DNA of 64,000 nucleotides from Massilia sp. Root418. Lineage in GTDB: Bacteria; Pseudomonadota; Gammaproteobacteria; Burkholderiales; Burkholderiaceae_D. Below, piece after piece: positions 7,219-16,044 of this stretch (position 1 is its first letter; each line of letters opens with the position of its first letter). The translations under genes and the position numbers were made by a program. The stretch is taken from assembly GCF_001425265.1 (NCBI RefSeq), contig NZ_LMEC01000021.1, forward strand, positions 1 to 64,000. Direction: 5' to 3'. Under the pieces are notes generated by a model. That model worked only from the letters and a program-made list of their open reading frames with translations, was not told where the DNA came from and ran no database searches.

Positions 7219-8520
7219 ATGGTTCCCCACCTCGTCACGGCCCTGACCGGACCGCTGCTCGACCTCGAAGAAAAAATCCTGGCCGCCACGCCGGCCATTG
7301 AGCGCTGGTTCCGCCTGGAGTGGCAGGAACATACGCCGCCGTTTTATTGCTCGGTGGACTTGCGCAACGCCGGCTACAAGCTGGCCCCGGTCGACACCAA
7401 CCTGTTCCCGGGCGGCTTTAACCACCTGGCCAGCGAAATGCTGCCGCTGTCCGTGCAGGCGGCCATGGCCGCCATCGACAAGTACTGCCCGGACGCGCGC
7501 AACCTGCTCTTGATCCCCGAGGTGCACGAGCGCCACCCGACCTACCTGGACAACGTGGCGCGCCTGATGCAGATCTTCCGCCAGACCGGCTTGCACGTGC
7601 GCCTGGGTTCGCTGTCCCCGGAAATCACCCAGCCGACCCCGTTGGCGCTGCCTGACGGCAACATGCTGGTGATCGAGCCGCTGGTGCGCTCGGCCAACGG
7701 CCGCCGCCTGGGACTGAAAGATTTCGATCCGTGCACCATCCTGGTGAACAACGACCTGTCGGCCGGCATCCCGGACATTTTGCAGAACATCCACGAGCAG
7801 AGCCTGCTGCCGCCGCTGCACGCGGGCTGGGCGCTGCGCCGCAAGAGCAACCATTTCACCGCCTACGACGAGGTGGTCAAGAAGTTCGGCAAGCTGATCG
7901 GCGTGGACCCGTGGATGCTCAATCCCTTCCACGCCAAGTGCGGCGAGGTGGACTTCCACAGCGGTGAAGGGCTGGACTGCCTGGCCACCAACGTGGACGC
8001 GGTGCTGGCCAAGATCCGCAAGAAGTACAAGGAATACGGCATCAAGGACCAGAAACCGTTCGTCATCATCAAGCCGGACGCGGGCACCTACGGCAAAGGC
8101 ATCATTTCGATCCGCGACGCGGCCGAGCTGAAGGACCTGTCGGCGGCGCAGCGCGACAAGATGGCCGTGATCAAGGACGGGCGCGTGGTGTCGGACCTGA
8201 ACATCCAGGAGGGCGTGCCCACCTTCGAGAGCATCAAGGACGCGGTGGCCGAGCCGGTGGTCTACATGATAGACCGCTACGTGGTGGGCGGTTACTACCG
8301 CGTGCACGCCGAGCGCGGCGTGGACCAGAACCTGAACGCGCCCGGTTCGCAGTACGTGCCGCTGGCGTTCGCGCAGCAGCACGCGGTGCCGGACCTGCGC
8401 GCCAAGCCGGGGACGGCCGCGCCGAACCGCTTCTACGTGTACGGCGTGGTGGCGCGCCTGGCGCTGCTGGCCGCGTCGCTGGAGATGGAGCGCACGGATC
8501 CGAATCCCGAGGTGTATTGA
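7219..8520 (+). CDS. gshA: Glutamate--cysteine ligase (TIGR02049-type)
   Basis: A 433-residue enzyme resembling the proteobacterial glutamate-cysteine ligase family first defined from Acidithiobacillus, which is distinct from the E. coli GshA family. Typical segments are FYCSVDLRNAGYKLAPVDTNLFPGGFN near residues 40-70 and FVIIKPDAGTYGKGI near 275-290, the latter an ATP-grasp-like nucleotide site. It joins glutamate and cysteine in the first, ATP-dependent step of glutathione synthesis. gshB follows 72 bases downstream on the same strand, which strongly supports the assignment. The ATG at 7219 is preceded by AAGGATG. Confidence 0.92.
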   Translation: MVPHLVTALTGPLLDLEEKILAATPAIERWFRLEWQEHTPPFYCSVDLRNAGYKLAPVDTNLFPGGFNHLASEMLPLSVQAAMAAIDKYCPDARNLLLIPEVHERHPTYLDNVARLMQIFRQTGLHVRLGSLSPEITQPTPLALPDGNMLVIEPLVRSANGRRLGLKDFDPCTILVNNDLSAGIPDILQNIHEQSLLPPLHAGWALRRKSNHFTAYDEVVKKFGKLIGVDPWMLNPFHAKCGEVDFHSGEGLDCLATNVDAVLAKIRKKYKEYGIKDQKPFVIIKPDAGTYGKGIISIRDAAELKDLSAAQRDKMAVIKDGRVVSDLNIQEGVPTFESIKDAVAEPVVYMIDRYVVGGYYRVHAERGVDQNLNAPGSQYVPLAFAQQHAVPDLRAKPGTAAPNRFYVYGVVARLALLAASLEMERTDPNPEVY

Positions 8521-8592
8521 TGTGTAGGGCCGCCGGTCTCGCCATTTTGCAAACTCGGCTAAAATCAGGCATTACCTCGACTGGACGCGCCC

Positions 8593-9546
8593 ATGAAAAT
8601 TGCATTCCTTGCCGATCCGCTGGCAGGCTTCAAGACCTACAAGGATTCGACTTACGCCATGATGGCGGAGGCGGCCCGCCGCGGCCACGCGGTGTATGCC
8701 TTTGAACAGAAAGACCTGGCGCTGTCCGGGGGCAAGGTGACGGCACTGGTGTCGCACATCACGCTCACCGGCGACGCCTACGACTGGTTCCGCGCCGCGC
8801 CGCAGGAAGAAACCGGCCTGGACGCCTTCGACGCCGTGATCCAGCGCAAGGATCCGCCGTTCGACATGGAATACGTGTACGGCACCTATCTGCTGCAGCT
8901 GGCGGAAAAGCAGGGCGCGCGCGTGTTCAACAAGCCGTCCGCCATCCGCGACCACAACGAAAAGCTGTCCATCGCGCAGTTCTCGGAGTTCACCGCGCCC
9001 ACCCTGGTCACCTCCAGCGAGGCGCGCCTGCGCGCTTTCCACGCCGAGCATCAGGACGTCATCCTCAAGCCGCTGGACGGCATGGGCGGCACTGGCGTGT
9101 TCCGCATCAAGGCCGACGGCCTGAACCTGGGCGCCATCATCGAGACGCTCACCGCCAACGGCAAGACCACCATCATGGCCCAGCGCTACATTCCCGAGAT
9201 CGTCAAAGGCGACAAGCGCATCCTGGTCATCGACGGCAAACCGGTGCCGTATTCGCTGGCGCGCATTCCGCAGGCCGGCGAGGTGCGCGGCAACCTGGCC
9301 GCCGGCGGCACCGGCGTGGCCCAGCCCCTGACCGCGCGCGACCTGGAAATTGCCGAAACCCTCGGTCCGGTACTGGCGGCGCGTGGACTGTTGCTGGTAG
9401 GATTAGATGTCATTGGCGATAACCTGACCGAAGTCAACGTCACCAGCCCGACCTGCTTCCAGGAGATCACGCAGCAGACCGGATTCCAGGTAGCGGCCAT
9501 GTTCATCGACGCGGTCGAAGCCCACAGCCAGGCGGCACAGGTATAA
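8593..9546 (+). CDS. gshB: Glutathione synthetase
   Basis: A 317-residue ATP-grasp ligase of the usual length for bacterial GshB. It opens MKIAFLADPLAGFKTYKDST, contains the glycine-rich ATP-binding loop KPLDGMGGTGVFR (residues ~157-169) and the metal/ATP site DVIGDNLTEVNVTSPT near the C-terminus. It adds glycine to gamma-glutamylcysteine to give glutathione. Downstream of gshA and only 10 bases ahead of the EIIA gene, so glutathione and PTS genes are probably co-transcribed. Confidence 0.96.
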   Translation: MKIAFLADPLAGFKTYKDSTYAMMAEAARRGHAVYAFEQKDLALSGGKVTALVSHITLTGDAYDWFRAAPQEETGLDAFDAVIQRKDPPFDMEYVYGTYLLQLAEKQGARVFNKPSAIRDHNEKLSIAQFSEFTAPTLVTSSEARLRAFHAEHQDVILKPLDGMGGTGVFRIKADGLNLGAIIETLTANGKTTIMAQRYIPEIVKGDKRILVIDGKPVPYSLARIPQAGEVRGNLAAGGTGVAQPLTARDLEIAETLGPVLAARGLLLVGLDVIGDNLTEVNVTSPTCFQEITQQTGFQVAAMFIDAVEAHSQAAQV

Positions 9547-9556
9547 GAAAGCGCAT

Positions 9557-9958
9557 ATGGTAGGCATATTGCTTATGACGCACGCGCCGCTGGGGCAGGC
9601 CTTTATCGCCGCCTGCAACCACGTGTTTCGCGGCGTGACGGAAAGGCTGGAAGCGATCGATGTGGTGGCCGACCAGGATCTGGAGGAAGTGCAGGTATTG
9701 GCGGGCGCCGCGATCAAGCGCCTGGACGAGGGCGACGGCGTGCTGGTGATCACGGACGTGAAGGGCGGCACGCCCGCCAATTGCTGCAACAAGCTGGCCG
9801 ACGCGGGCCGGGTCGAGGTGATAGCGGGCATCAGCCTGCCGATGCTGCTGCGCGCCATCACCTACCGCCGCGACACGCTGGACGTGGTAGTGGAAATGGC
9901 CCTGGCCGGTGCGCAGAGCGGCGCCGTCAGGGTGGACAACCGGATCAGGGTGGTATAG
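9557..9958 (+). CDS. PTS system EIIA component, mannose family
   Basis: A 133-residue cytoplasmic EIIA of the mannose/fructose superfamily. The opening VGILLMTHAPLG carries the phosphorylatable His9, and the family segment VLVITDVKGGTPANC lies at ~residues 62-76. EIIA receives phosphate from HPr. No EIIB, EIIC or EIID permease gene is next to it, so it probably acts in regulation rather than sugar uptake, as known for the PTS of many betaproteobacteria. HPr and enzyme I follow directly. Confidence 0.92.
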   Translation: MVGILLMTHAPLGQAFIAACNHVFRGVTERLEAIDVVADQDLEEVQVLAGAAIKRLDEGDGVLVITDVKGGTPANCCNKLADAGRVEVIAGISLPMLLRAITYRRDTLDVVVEMALAGAQSGAVRVDNRIRVV

Positions 9959-9983
9959 CCCTATTTTGAGACGACTATAAAAA

Positions 9984-10253
9984 ATGATTCAGCAAGAACT
10001 CGAAATTATCAACAAGCTCGGTCTGCACGCGCGCGCTTCCGCCAAATTCACCCAGCTGGCAGCAAAGTACAAGAGCGATGTCTGGCTCACCCGTAACGCC
10101 CGCCGCATCAACGCCAAGTCCATCATGGGCGTGATGATGCTGGCCGCCGGCAAGGGCGCAAAAGTGACGCTGGAGGCCGACGGCGCCGACGAGAGCGATT
10201 GCATCGCCGCCCTGTCCGCGCTGGTCAACGACAAGTTCGGCGAAGGCGAGTAA
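9984..10253 (+). CDS. ptsH: Phosphocarrier protein HPr
   Basis: An 89-residue HPr with the active-site motif GLHARA, where His15 accepts phosphate from enzyme I. Ser46 in NAKSIMGVM corresponds to the regulatory serine phosphorylated by HPr kinase where that enzyme exists; no kinase gene is in this window. HPr passes phosphate on to EIIA. It lies 25 bases after the EIIA gene and 45 bases before ptsI. Confidence 0.96.
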   Translation: MIQQELEIINKLGLHARASAKFTQLAAKYKSDVWLTRNARRINAKSIMGVMMLAAGKGAKVTLEADGADESDCIAALSALVNDKFGEGE

Positions 10254-10298
10254 ATGCCGGATGACCGCAGCCATCTCCGCACTCTGACAGGTCCGCCC

Positions 10299-12044
10299 AT
10301 GGCATCGTTTACCCTCCACGGCATTCCCGTTTCACGCGGCATCGCGATTGGCCGTGCGCACCTGCTGGCGCCCGCCGCGCTGGACGTCAAGCACTACCTG
10401 GTGCCCGAAGAGCAGCTGGAGGCCGAAGTGGTGCGCCTGCAGCAGGCGCTGGCCGCCGTGCACCGCGAGCTGCAGACGCTGTGGAACGAGCTGCCCAAGG
10501 ACGCGCCGACCGAACTGGGCGCCTTCATCGACGTGCATGCGCTGATCCTGTCCGACCCCCTGATCTCCGAAGCGCCGCTGGACATCATTCGCACCCGCCA
10601 CTACAACGCCGAATGGGCGCTGCTGACCCAGATCGACGAATTGTCGGCGCAGTTCGACGAAATCGAAGACCCCTACCTGCGCGAGCGCAAGGCCGACATC
10701 CAGCAGGTGGCCGAGCGCGTGCTGAAGGTGCTGATGGGCAGCGAGCCGCTGCAGGCGCCGGCCCCCGCAGGCGCAGACGACTTCCAGGCGCAGATGATCG
10801 TGGTCGCGCACGACATCTCGCCGGCCGACATGCTCAAGTTCCGCGACCGCTCCTTCATCGGCTTCGTCACCGACGTGGGCGGCCAGAACTCGCACACCGC
10901 CATCGTGGCGCGCAGCCTGGACATTCCGGCGGCGGTCGGCATGTCGCAGGCCTCCACCCTGATCGAGCAGGACGACTGGATCATCATCGACGGCGACGCC
11001 GGCGTGGTGATCGCCAACCCGAGCGCGCTGGTGCTGGAGCAGTACCGCGAACGCCAGGCCACGCAGGCACGCGCGCGCAAAAAACTCAACAAGCTGCGCA
11101 AAACCGCCGCCGTCACCATGGACGGCACCGCCATCACGCTGCTGGCCAATATCGAGCTGCCGGAGGACACGGCGGCCGCCATGGAAGCCGGCGCCAACGG
11201 CGTGGGTTTGTTCCGCTCCGAGTTCCTGTTCATGGGGCGCGACGCGCGCATCCCGTCCGAGGACGAGCAGTTCGAACAGTACAAGAAGGCCGTGATGGCC
11301 ATGAAGGGCCGCCCGGTCACCATCCGCACGCTGGACATCGGCGCCGACAAGCCGCTGGACCAGAGCGAGCACACCGCCCTCAATCCGGCGCTGGGCCTGC
11401 GCGCCATCCGCTACTGCCTGGCCGAGCCGCAGATCTTCCTCAGCCAGCTGCGCGCCATCCTGCGCGCTTCCGCCTTCGGCAAGGTGCGCATCCTGATTCC
11501 GATGCTGGCGCACGCCTTCGAGATCGACCAGTCGCTGGCGATGATAGAGCAGGCCAAGGCCCAGCTGCGCGAGGCCGGCGTGAAGTTCGACGCCAACGTG
11601 GACGTGGGCGCCATGATAGAGATCCCGGCTGCCGCCCTGGCGCTGCCGATGTTCGTCAAGCGCATGGACTTCCTGTCCATCGGCACCAATGACCTGATCC
11701 AGTACACGCTGGCGATCGACCGGGTTGATTATGAGGTGGCGCACCTTTACAATCCCCTGCATCCCGCAGTGCTGCAGCTGATCGCCATGACCATTTCGGC
11801 GGGCCACAAGGCCGGCATCGACGTGGCCGTTTGCGGCGAAATGGCGGGCGACGTGAAGCTCACCCGGCTGCTGCTGGGCATGGGGCTGCGCGAGTTCTCC
11901 ATGCACCCGGCGCAGCTGCTGTCGGTCAAGCAGGAGATCCTGAACAGCGATCTCGGGCTGATCGTGCCGCAGACCCGCAAGGTGCTGCGCGCGATGGAGC
12001 CGAACGCCATCGCCGACGCTGTCGCCGCGCTGCAGGCGCTGTAA
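10299..12044 (+). CDS. ptsI: Phosphoenolpyruvate--protein phosphotransferase (enzyme I)
   Basis: A 581-residue enzyme I of standard length. It starts the PTS phosphorelay by taking phosphate from phosphoenolpyruvate on His199 (GGQNSHTAIVARS) and giving it to HPr. The N-terminal HPr-binding/swivel domain is followed by the PEP-binding TIM barrel with LDIGADKPL, GTNDLIQYTLAIDR and the catalytic Cys region VAVCGEMAGD. The start at 10299 (MASFTLHGIPVSRG) fits the family and has ACAGG upstream; an in-frame ATG directly after the ptsH stop (10254) would add 15 atypical residues. It closes the EIIA-HPr-EI set. Confidence 0.95.
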   Translation: MASFTLHGIPVSRGIAIGRAHLLAPAALDVKHYLVPEEQLEAEVVRLQQALAAVHRELQTLWNELPKDAPTELGAFIDVHALILSDPLISEAPLDIIRTRHYNAEWALLTQIDELSAQFDEIEDPYLRERKADIQQVAERVLKVLMGSEPLQAPAPAGADDFQAQMIVVAHDISPADMLKFRDRSFIGFVTDVGGQNSHTAIVARSLDIPAAVGMSQASTLIEQDDWIIIDGDAGVVIANPSALVLEQYRERQATQARARKKLNKLRKTAAVTMDGTAITLLANIELPEDTAAAMEAGANGVGLFRSEFLFMGRDARIPSEDEQFEQYKKAVMAMKGRPVTIRTLDIGADKPLDQSEHTALNPALGLRAIRYCLAEPQIFLSQLRAILRASAFGKVRILIPMLAHAFEIDQSLAMIEQAKAQLREAGVKFDANVDVGAMIEIPAAALALPMFVKRMDFLSIGTNDLIQYTLAIDRVDYEVAHLYNPLHPAVLQLIAMTISAGHKAGIDVAVCGEMAGDVKLTRLLLGMGLREFSMHPAQLLSVKQEILNSDLGLIVPQTRKVLRAMEPNAIADAVAALQAL

Positions 12045-12061
12045 GAAAACCAACGCTAGCC

Positions 12062-12088
12062 TGCGGAACCCATCCTCGCGGTTCCGCA
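12062..12088 (+). other. Stem-loop between ptsI and metX
   Basis: A perfect 9-bp inverted repeat (TGCGGAACC / GGTTCCGCA) with a 9-base loop lies 18 bases after the ptsI stop and 46 bases before metX. It is followed by TTGATTATT rather than a T-tract, so it may be a weak terminator, an RNA-processing hairpin or an operator. Function is not decided from sequence. Confidence 0.5.
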
Positions 12089-12134
12089 TTGATTATTGGC
12101 CCGTGGGGCCGCGCAGTATTTATTCTGACCACCC

Positions 12135-13277
12135 ATGCCTTCCATAGGAATCGTATCGCCGAAAACCATGCATTTCGCGGAGCCGCTGCAGCTGCAAAGC
12201 GGCGCGCAGCTGCGCGACTATATGCTCATGTATGAAACCTACGGCACCCTGAACGCGGACAAATCGAACGCGGTCCTGGTGTGCCACGCACTGAACGCCT
12301 CCCACCACGTGGCCGGCGTGTATGCCGACCAGCCCAAGAACGTGGGCTGGTGGGACAATATGGTCGGCCCCGGCAAGCCGCTCGACACCGACCGCTTCTT
12401 CGTCATCGGCGTCAACAACCTCGGCTCCTGCTTCGGCTCGACCGGCCCGATGCACAACAACCCGGCCACCGGCAAGCCCTACGGCGCCGCCTTCCCCGTG
12501 GTGACGGTGGAGGACTGGGTGGCCGCGCAGGCGCGCCTGGCCGACCAGCTGGGCATCGTGCAGTTCGCCGCCGTGATGGGCGGCTCGCTGGGCGGCATGC
12601 AGGCGCTGGCCTGGTCCATCATGCACCCGGACCGCCTGCGCCACTGCGTGGTGATCGCCTCCACGCCCAAGCTGTCGGCGCAGAACATCGCCTTCAACGA
12701 CGTGGCGCGCACCGCCATCCTGACCGACCCGGACTACCGCGGCGGCGACTTCTACGAACACGGCGTGGTGCCCAGGAACGGGCTGAAAGTGGCGCGCATG
12801 ATAGGCCACATCACCTATCTGTCGGACGACGACATGGCCGAGAAATTCGGCCGCAAGCTGCGCGGCGTGGAGGACTACAAGTTCGGCTTCGGCATCGATT
12901 TCGAAATCGAGTCCTACCTGCGCTACCAGGGCGACAAGTTCTCCGAGTACTTCGACGCCAACACCTATCTGCTCATTACCAAGGCGCTGGACTACTTCGA
13001 CCCGGCGCGCCGCCACGGCGGCGACCTGGCCAAGACCCTGGCCGGCACCAAGGCCAAGTTCTTCCTGGCTTCCTTCACCACCGACTGGCGCTTTTCGCCG
13101 GAACGCAGCCGTGAAATCGTGCAGGCCCTGATCAGCAACCGGCGCGAAGTGACCTACGCCGAGATCGACGCGCCGCACGGCCACGACGCCTTCCTGCTGG
13201 AGGACGAGCGCTACATGAGCATGGTGCGCGCCTACTACGAGCGCGTCTGGAACGAACAGCAGAAGGAACTGGCATGA
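12135..13277 (+). CDS. metX: Homoserine O-acyltransferase MetX
   Basis: A 380-residue alpha/beta-hydrolase-fold acyltransferase of standard length. The nucleophile Ser151 sits in MGGSLGGMQALAW; NNLGSCFGSTGP (residues ~94-105) and HGHDAFLLE near the C-terminus supply other signature residues, including the catalytic His. It acylates homoserine, the first committed step of methionine synthesis. Many betaproteobacterial MetX enzymes paired with MetW use succinyl-CoA rather than acetyl-CoA, so the acyl donor is left open. It overlaps metW by 4 bases (ATGA), which argues for translational coupling. Confidence 0.95.
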   Translation: MPSIGIVSPKTMHFAEPLQLQSGAQLRDYMLMYETYGTLNADKSNAVLVCHALNASHHVAGVYADQPKNVGWWDNMVGPGKPLDTDRFFVIGVNNLGSCFGSTGPMHNNPATGKPYGAAFPVVTVEDWVAAQARLADQLGIVQFAAVMGGSLGGMQALAWSIMHPDRLRHCVVIASTPKLSAQNIAFNDVARTAILTDPDYRGGDFYEHGVVPRNGLKVARMIGHITYLSDDDMAEKFGRKLRGVEDYKFGFGIDFEIESYLRYQGDKFSEYFDANTYLLITKALDYFDPARRHGGDLAKTLAGTKAKFFLASFTTDWRFSPERSREIVQALISNRREVTYAEIDAPHGHDAFLLEDERYMSMVRAYYERVWNEQQKELA

Positions 13278-13882
13278 CATTCGATGATTTGAGCAGCGCG
13301 CGGCCGGACCTGGCCTTCATCGCCCATTGGGTAGGGCAGGGCGCGCACGTGCTGGACGTGGGCTGCGGCGACGGCGTCATGATGGACTACCTGCAAAGCG
13401 ACAAGCGCTGCAGCGGCTACGGCATCGAGATTGCCGACGACGAGGTGCTGGAGAGCACCCGGCGCGGCGTGCAGGTGATCCAGCAGGACATGGAGAACGG
13501 CCTGGGCCTGTTCGGCGACAATTCCTTCGACACCGTGCTGTGCCTGTCCTCGCTGCAGATGATGAAGCACGTGGAGCCGCTGCTGCGCGACATCGTGCGG
13601 GTTGGCAAGGAGGCCATCGTGTCCTTCCCCAACTTCGCCTACTGGCCGCACCGGGTGGCGCTGCTGAAGGGCCGCATGCCGGTGTCCGAGTCGCTGCCCT
13701 ACGAGTGGTACGACACGCCCAACGTGCGCTGCGCCACCATCAGCGACTTCCGCGAGCTGGCCGAGGAGCTGGGCCTGGAAGTGATGGAGTGCGTGGCGCT
13801 GGCCGAAGGCAAGATCGTCACCGTGCTGCCCAACCTGCGCGGCGAGCTGGCCGTGTTCCGCCTGCGTAAAAAGGCCCACTGA
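13274..13882 (+). CDS. metW: Methionine biosynthesis protein MetW
   Basis: A 202-residue protein with a class I methyltransferase-like fold; motif I is HVLDVGCGDGVMMDYL (about residues 24-39). The segments VLSSLQMMKHV and the NFAYWPHR region are typical of MetW. It accompanies MetX in many proteobacteria and is thought to be needed for, or to stimulate, homoserine acylation; its own catalytic activity is not established. It overlaps metX by 4 bases and the next gene by 1 base (TGATG). Confidence 0.95.
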   Translation: MTFDDLSSARPDLAFIAHWVGQGAHVLDVGCGDGVMMDYLQSDKRCSGYGIEIADDEVLESTRRGVQVIQQDMENGLGLFGDNSFDTVLCLSSLQMMKHVEPLLRDIVRVGKEAIVSFPNFAYWPHRVALLKGRMPVSESLPYEWYDTPNVRCATISDFRELAEELGLEVMECVALAEGKIVTVLPNLRGELAVFRLRKKAH

Positions 13883-15144
13883 TGGCGCACGCCGGCCCGG
13901 ACCCCAAGGACACGCCGGGCTGGCGCGCCTACTTCAACACGCGCGTGCTGGCGGTGCTGTTCCTGGGCTTCAGCTCGGGCCTGCCGCTGTACACCCTGCT
14001 GTACCTCACCCAGGCCTGGCTGGCCAAGTCTGGCCTGGGGCTGAAGGAGCTGGGCCTGTTCGCGGTGGTGATGTTCCCCTACACCTTCAAATTCCTGTGG
14101 GCGCCGTTCATGGACCGCTACACGCTGTGGCGCGCCCTCGGGCGCCGGCGCGGCTGGATGGCGCTGACCCAGCTGGGGCTGTTCCTGTGCATGGGCGCCA
14201 TGGGCATGCTGGACCCGCGCGAACAGCTGGCGCTGGTGGCCGTCGCCGTGGTGGCGGTGGCTTTCCTCTCGGCCAGCCAGGACGTGGTGATCGACGCCTA
14301 CCGGCGCGAAATCCTGTCCGACAGCGAACAGGGCCTGGGCGCGGCGGTCATCGTCAACGCCTACAAGGCGGCCAGCCTGGTGCCCAGCGCCATCGGCCTG
14401 GTGCTGGCCGACAGCCTGCCGTGGGCCACCGTGTTCTGGATCGTGGCCGCCTTCATGCTGCCCGGCCTGGCCTGCACCCTGCTGGCGAAGGAGCCGGCGG
14501 TGTACGGCGAGCCGCCGCGCAACCTGCAGCAAGCCATCGTGCTGCCGTTCCGCGAATTCATCCAGCGCGACGGCTGGCGCAAGGCGCTCCTGATTGTCGG
14601 CTTCATCCTGCTCTACAAGCTGGGCGACAGCATGGCCACCGCGCTGTCCACCAAGTTCTTCCTCGACCTGGGCTTTTCCACCAAGCAGATCGGCCTGGCG
14701 GCCAATGCCACCGGCTTGTGGGCCAGCCTGGCCGGCGGCGTCGTCGGCGGGGTGTGGATGGTCAAGCTGGGCATCAACCGCGCACTGTGGGTGTTCGGCG
14801 TGCTGCAGGCGGTGGCCATCCTGGGCTTCGCCTGGCTGGCCAAGGCCGGGCCGGACACCACCTTGCTGGCCGCCGTGTTCGGTTTTGAAGCCTTCGCCAG
14901 CCTGGGGCTGGGATCGGCCGCGCTGGTGGCCTTCATTTCGCGTTCCACCGACCCGCGCTACACTGCCACCCAGTACGCGCTGTTTTCCAGCCTGGCCGCC
15001 GTGCCGCGCACCTTCATCAACGCCTCCGTTGGGTTCGTTGTATCACAGACCGGCTGGTTTAATTTCTTTATACTGTGCTTCGTGCTGGCGGCGCCTGCGA
15101 TGATGATGCTGCCTAAAATAGCCCCATGGAATAGTAGAAAATGA
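13882..15144 (+). CDS. AmpG-family MFS permease (muropeptide transporter-like)
   Basis: A 420-residue inner-membrane protein with about 12 hydrophobic segments. The family landmarks are LGFSSGLPLYTLLYLTQAWL near the N-terminus, FPYTFKFLWAPFMDRY and SASQDVVIDAYRREIL, all typical of AmpG, which imports anhydro-muropeptides for wall recycling. The substrate of this particular copy is inferred. It is translationally coupled to metW upstream (1-base overlap) and to the M48 protease downstream (4-base overlap). Because of the metW linkage a strict ampG name is withheld. Confidence 0.87.
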   Translation: MAHAGPDPKDTPGWRAYFNTRVLAVLFLGFSSGLPLYTLLYLTQAWLAKSGLGLKELGLFAVVMFPYTFKFLWAPFMDRYTLWRALGRRRGWMALTQLGLFLCMGAMGMLDPREQLALVAVAVVAVAFLSASQDVVIDAYRREILSDSEQGLGAAVIVNAYKAASLVPSAIGLVLADSLPWATVFWIVAAFMLPGLACTLLAKEPAVYGEPPRNLQQAIVLPFREFIQRDGWRKALLIVGFILLYKLGDSMATALSTKFFLDLGFSTKQIGLAANATGLWASLAGGVVGGVWMVKLGINRALWVFGVLQAVAILGFAWLAKAGPDTTLLAAVFGFEAFASLGLGSAALVAFISRSTDPRYTATQYALFSSLAAVPRTFINASVGFVVSQTGWFNFFILCFVLAAPAMMMLPKIAPWNSRK

Positions 15145-16043
15145 AATACCTGAACTTCAAACCCTTTGTGCTGGCGCTGGCCTTCTCCGGTTTCGGCCTG
15201 GGCGCCGGCCTGCCGGCCCTTGCTGCGGCCCCCGCGCCTGCGCAGGACGGCATCCCCGTCACCAGCATGTCCAGGCTGCGCGGCCTGGCCAGCGCCGAGG
15301 AATTCGACGCCCAGTCCAGGCAGCAATACTTGCAGCTGATGAGCGAAGCCCAGAAAAAGGGCGCGCTGGTGCCCGACAGCGACCCGCAGGTGGTGCGCCT
15401 GCGCGCCATCGCGCGCCGCATCGTACCCTTCGCCACGCGCTGGAACCCGGACGCGGCCAACTGGAAATGGCAGGTCAACCTGCTCGACGCGCCCACCGTG
15501 AACGCCTTCTGCATGCCCGGCGGCCGCATCGCCTTCTACAGCGGCATCCTCACCAAGCTGAACCTGACCGACGATGAAGTGGCCATGGTCATGGGCCACG
15601 AAATCGCCCACGCGCTGCGCGAACACGCGCGCGCGCAGGCCGGCAAGACCGCCACCACGTCCGCGCTGTCGCGCCTGGCGGGCGCCGGCCTGTCGGCATA
15701 TTTCGGCGTCGATCCGCGCCTGGGCGAAGTGGGCAGCAGCGTGCTGACGCAGGGCCTGTCGCTGAAGTATTCGCGCGACGACGAGCGCGAGGCCGACCTG
15801 GTCGGCATGGACCTGGCGGCCCGCGCCGGCTACGATCCGCGCGCCGGCGAAGTGCTGTGGCAAAAGATGGGCCAGCAGAGTTCCGGCGCGCCGCCGGTGT
15901 TCATGTCCACCCACCCGGCGGGCAAGGAGCGCATCCAGCGCATGAAAGAATCGCTGCCGCTGGTGATGCCGGTGTACGCGCGCGCCAAGGGCGTGCAGCA
16001 GGCCTCGCTGCCGCCGTACCGCACCTCGCCCGCGCCGAACTGA
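15141..16043 (+). CDS. M48 family zinc metalloprotease, exported
   Basis: A 300-residue protein with an N-terminal signal peptide (hydrophobic residues ~8-30, LPALAAA) and a peptidase M48 domain. The zinc motif HEIAH is at 153-157 and the third ligand Glu217 lies in READLVGMD. This layout resembles periplasmic LoiP/YcaL-type proteases involved in envelope quality control; it lacks the C-terminal TPR part of BepA. Start ATG overlaps the permease stop (ATGA). Next gene begins one base after its stop codon. Confidence 0.92.
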   Translation: MKYLNFKPFVLALAFSGFGLGAGLPALAAAPAPAQDGIPVTSMSRLRGLASAEEFDAQSRQQYLQLMSEAQKKGALVPDSDPQVVRLRAIARRIVPFATRWNPDAANWKWQVNLLDAPTVNAFCMPGGRIAFYSGILTKLNLTDDEVAMVMGHEIAHALREHARAQAGKTATTSALSRLAGAGLSAYFGVDPRLGEVGSSVLTQGLSLKYSRDDEREADLVGMDLAARAGYDPRAGEVLWQKMGQQSSGAPPVFMSTHPAGKERIQRMKESLPLVMPVYARAKGVQQASLPPYRTSPAPN

Positions 16044-16044
16044 C

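Noticed and set aside
10332..12089. 585-codon minus-strand frame opposite ptsI
   Set aside because: Shadow of enzyme I; His/Gln/Arg-rich with no family resemblance.
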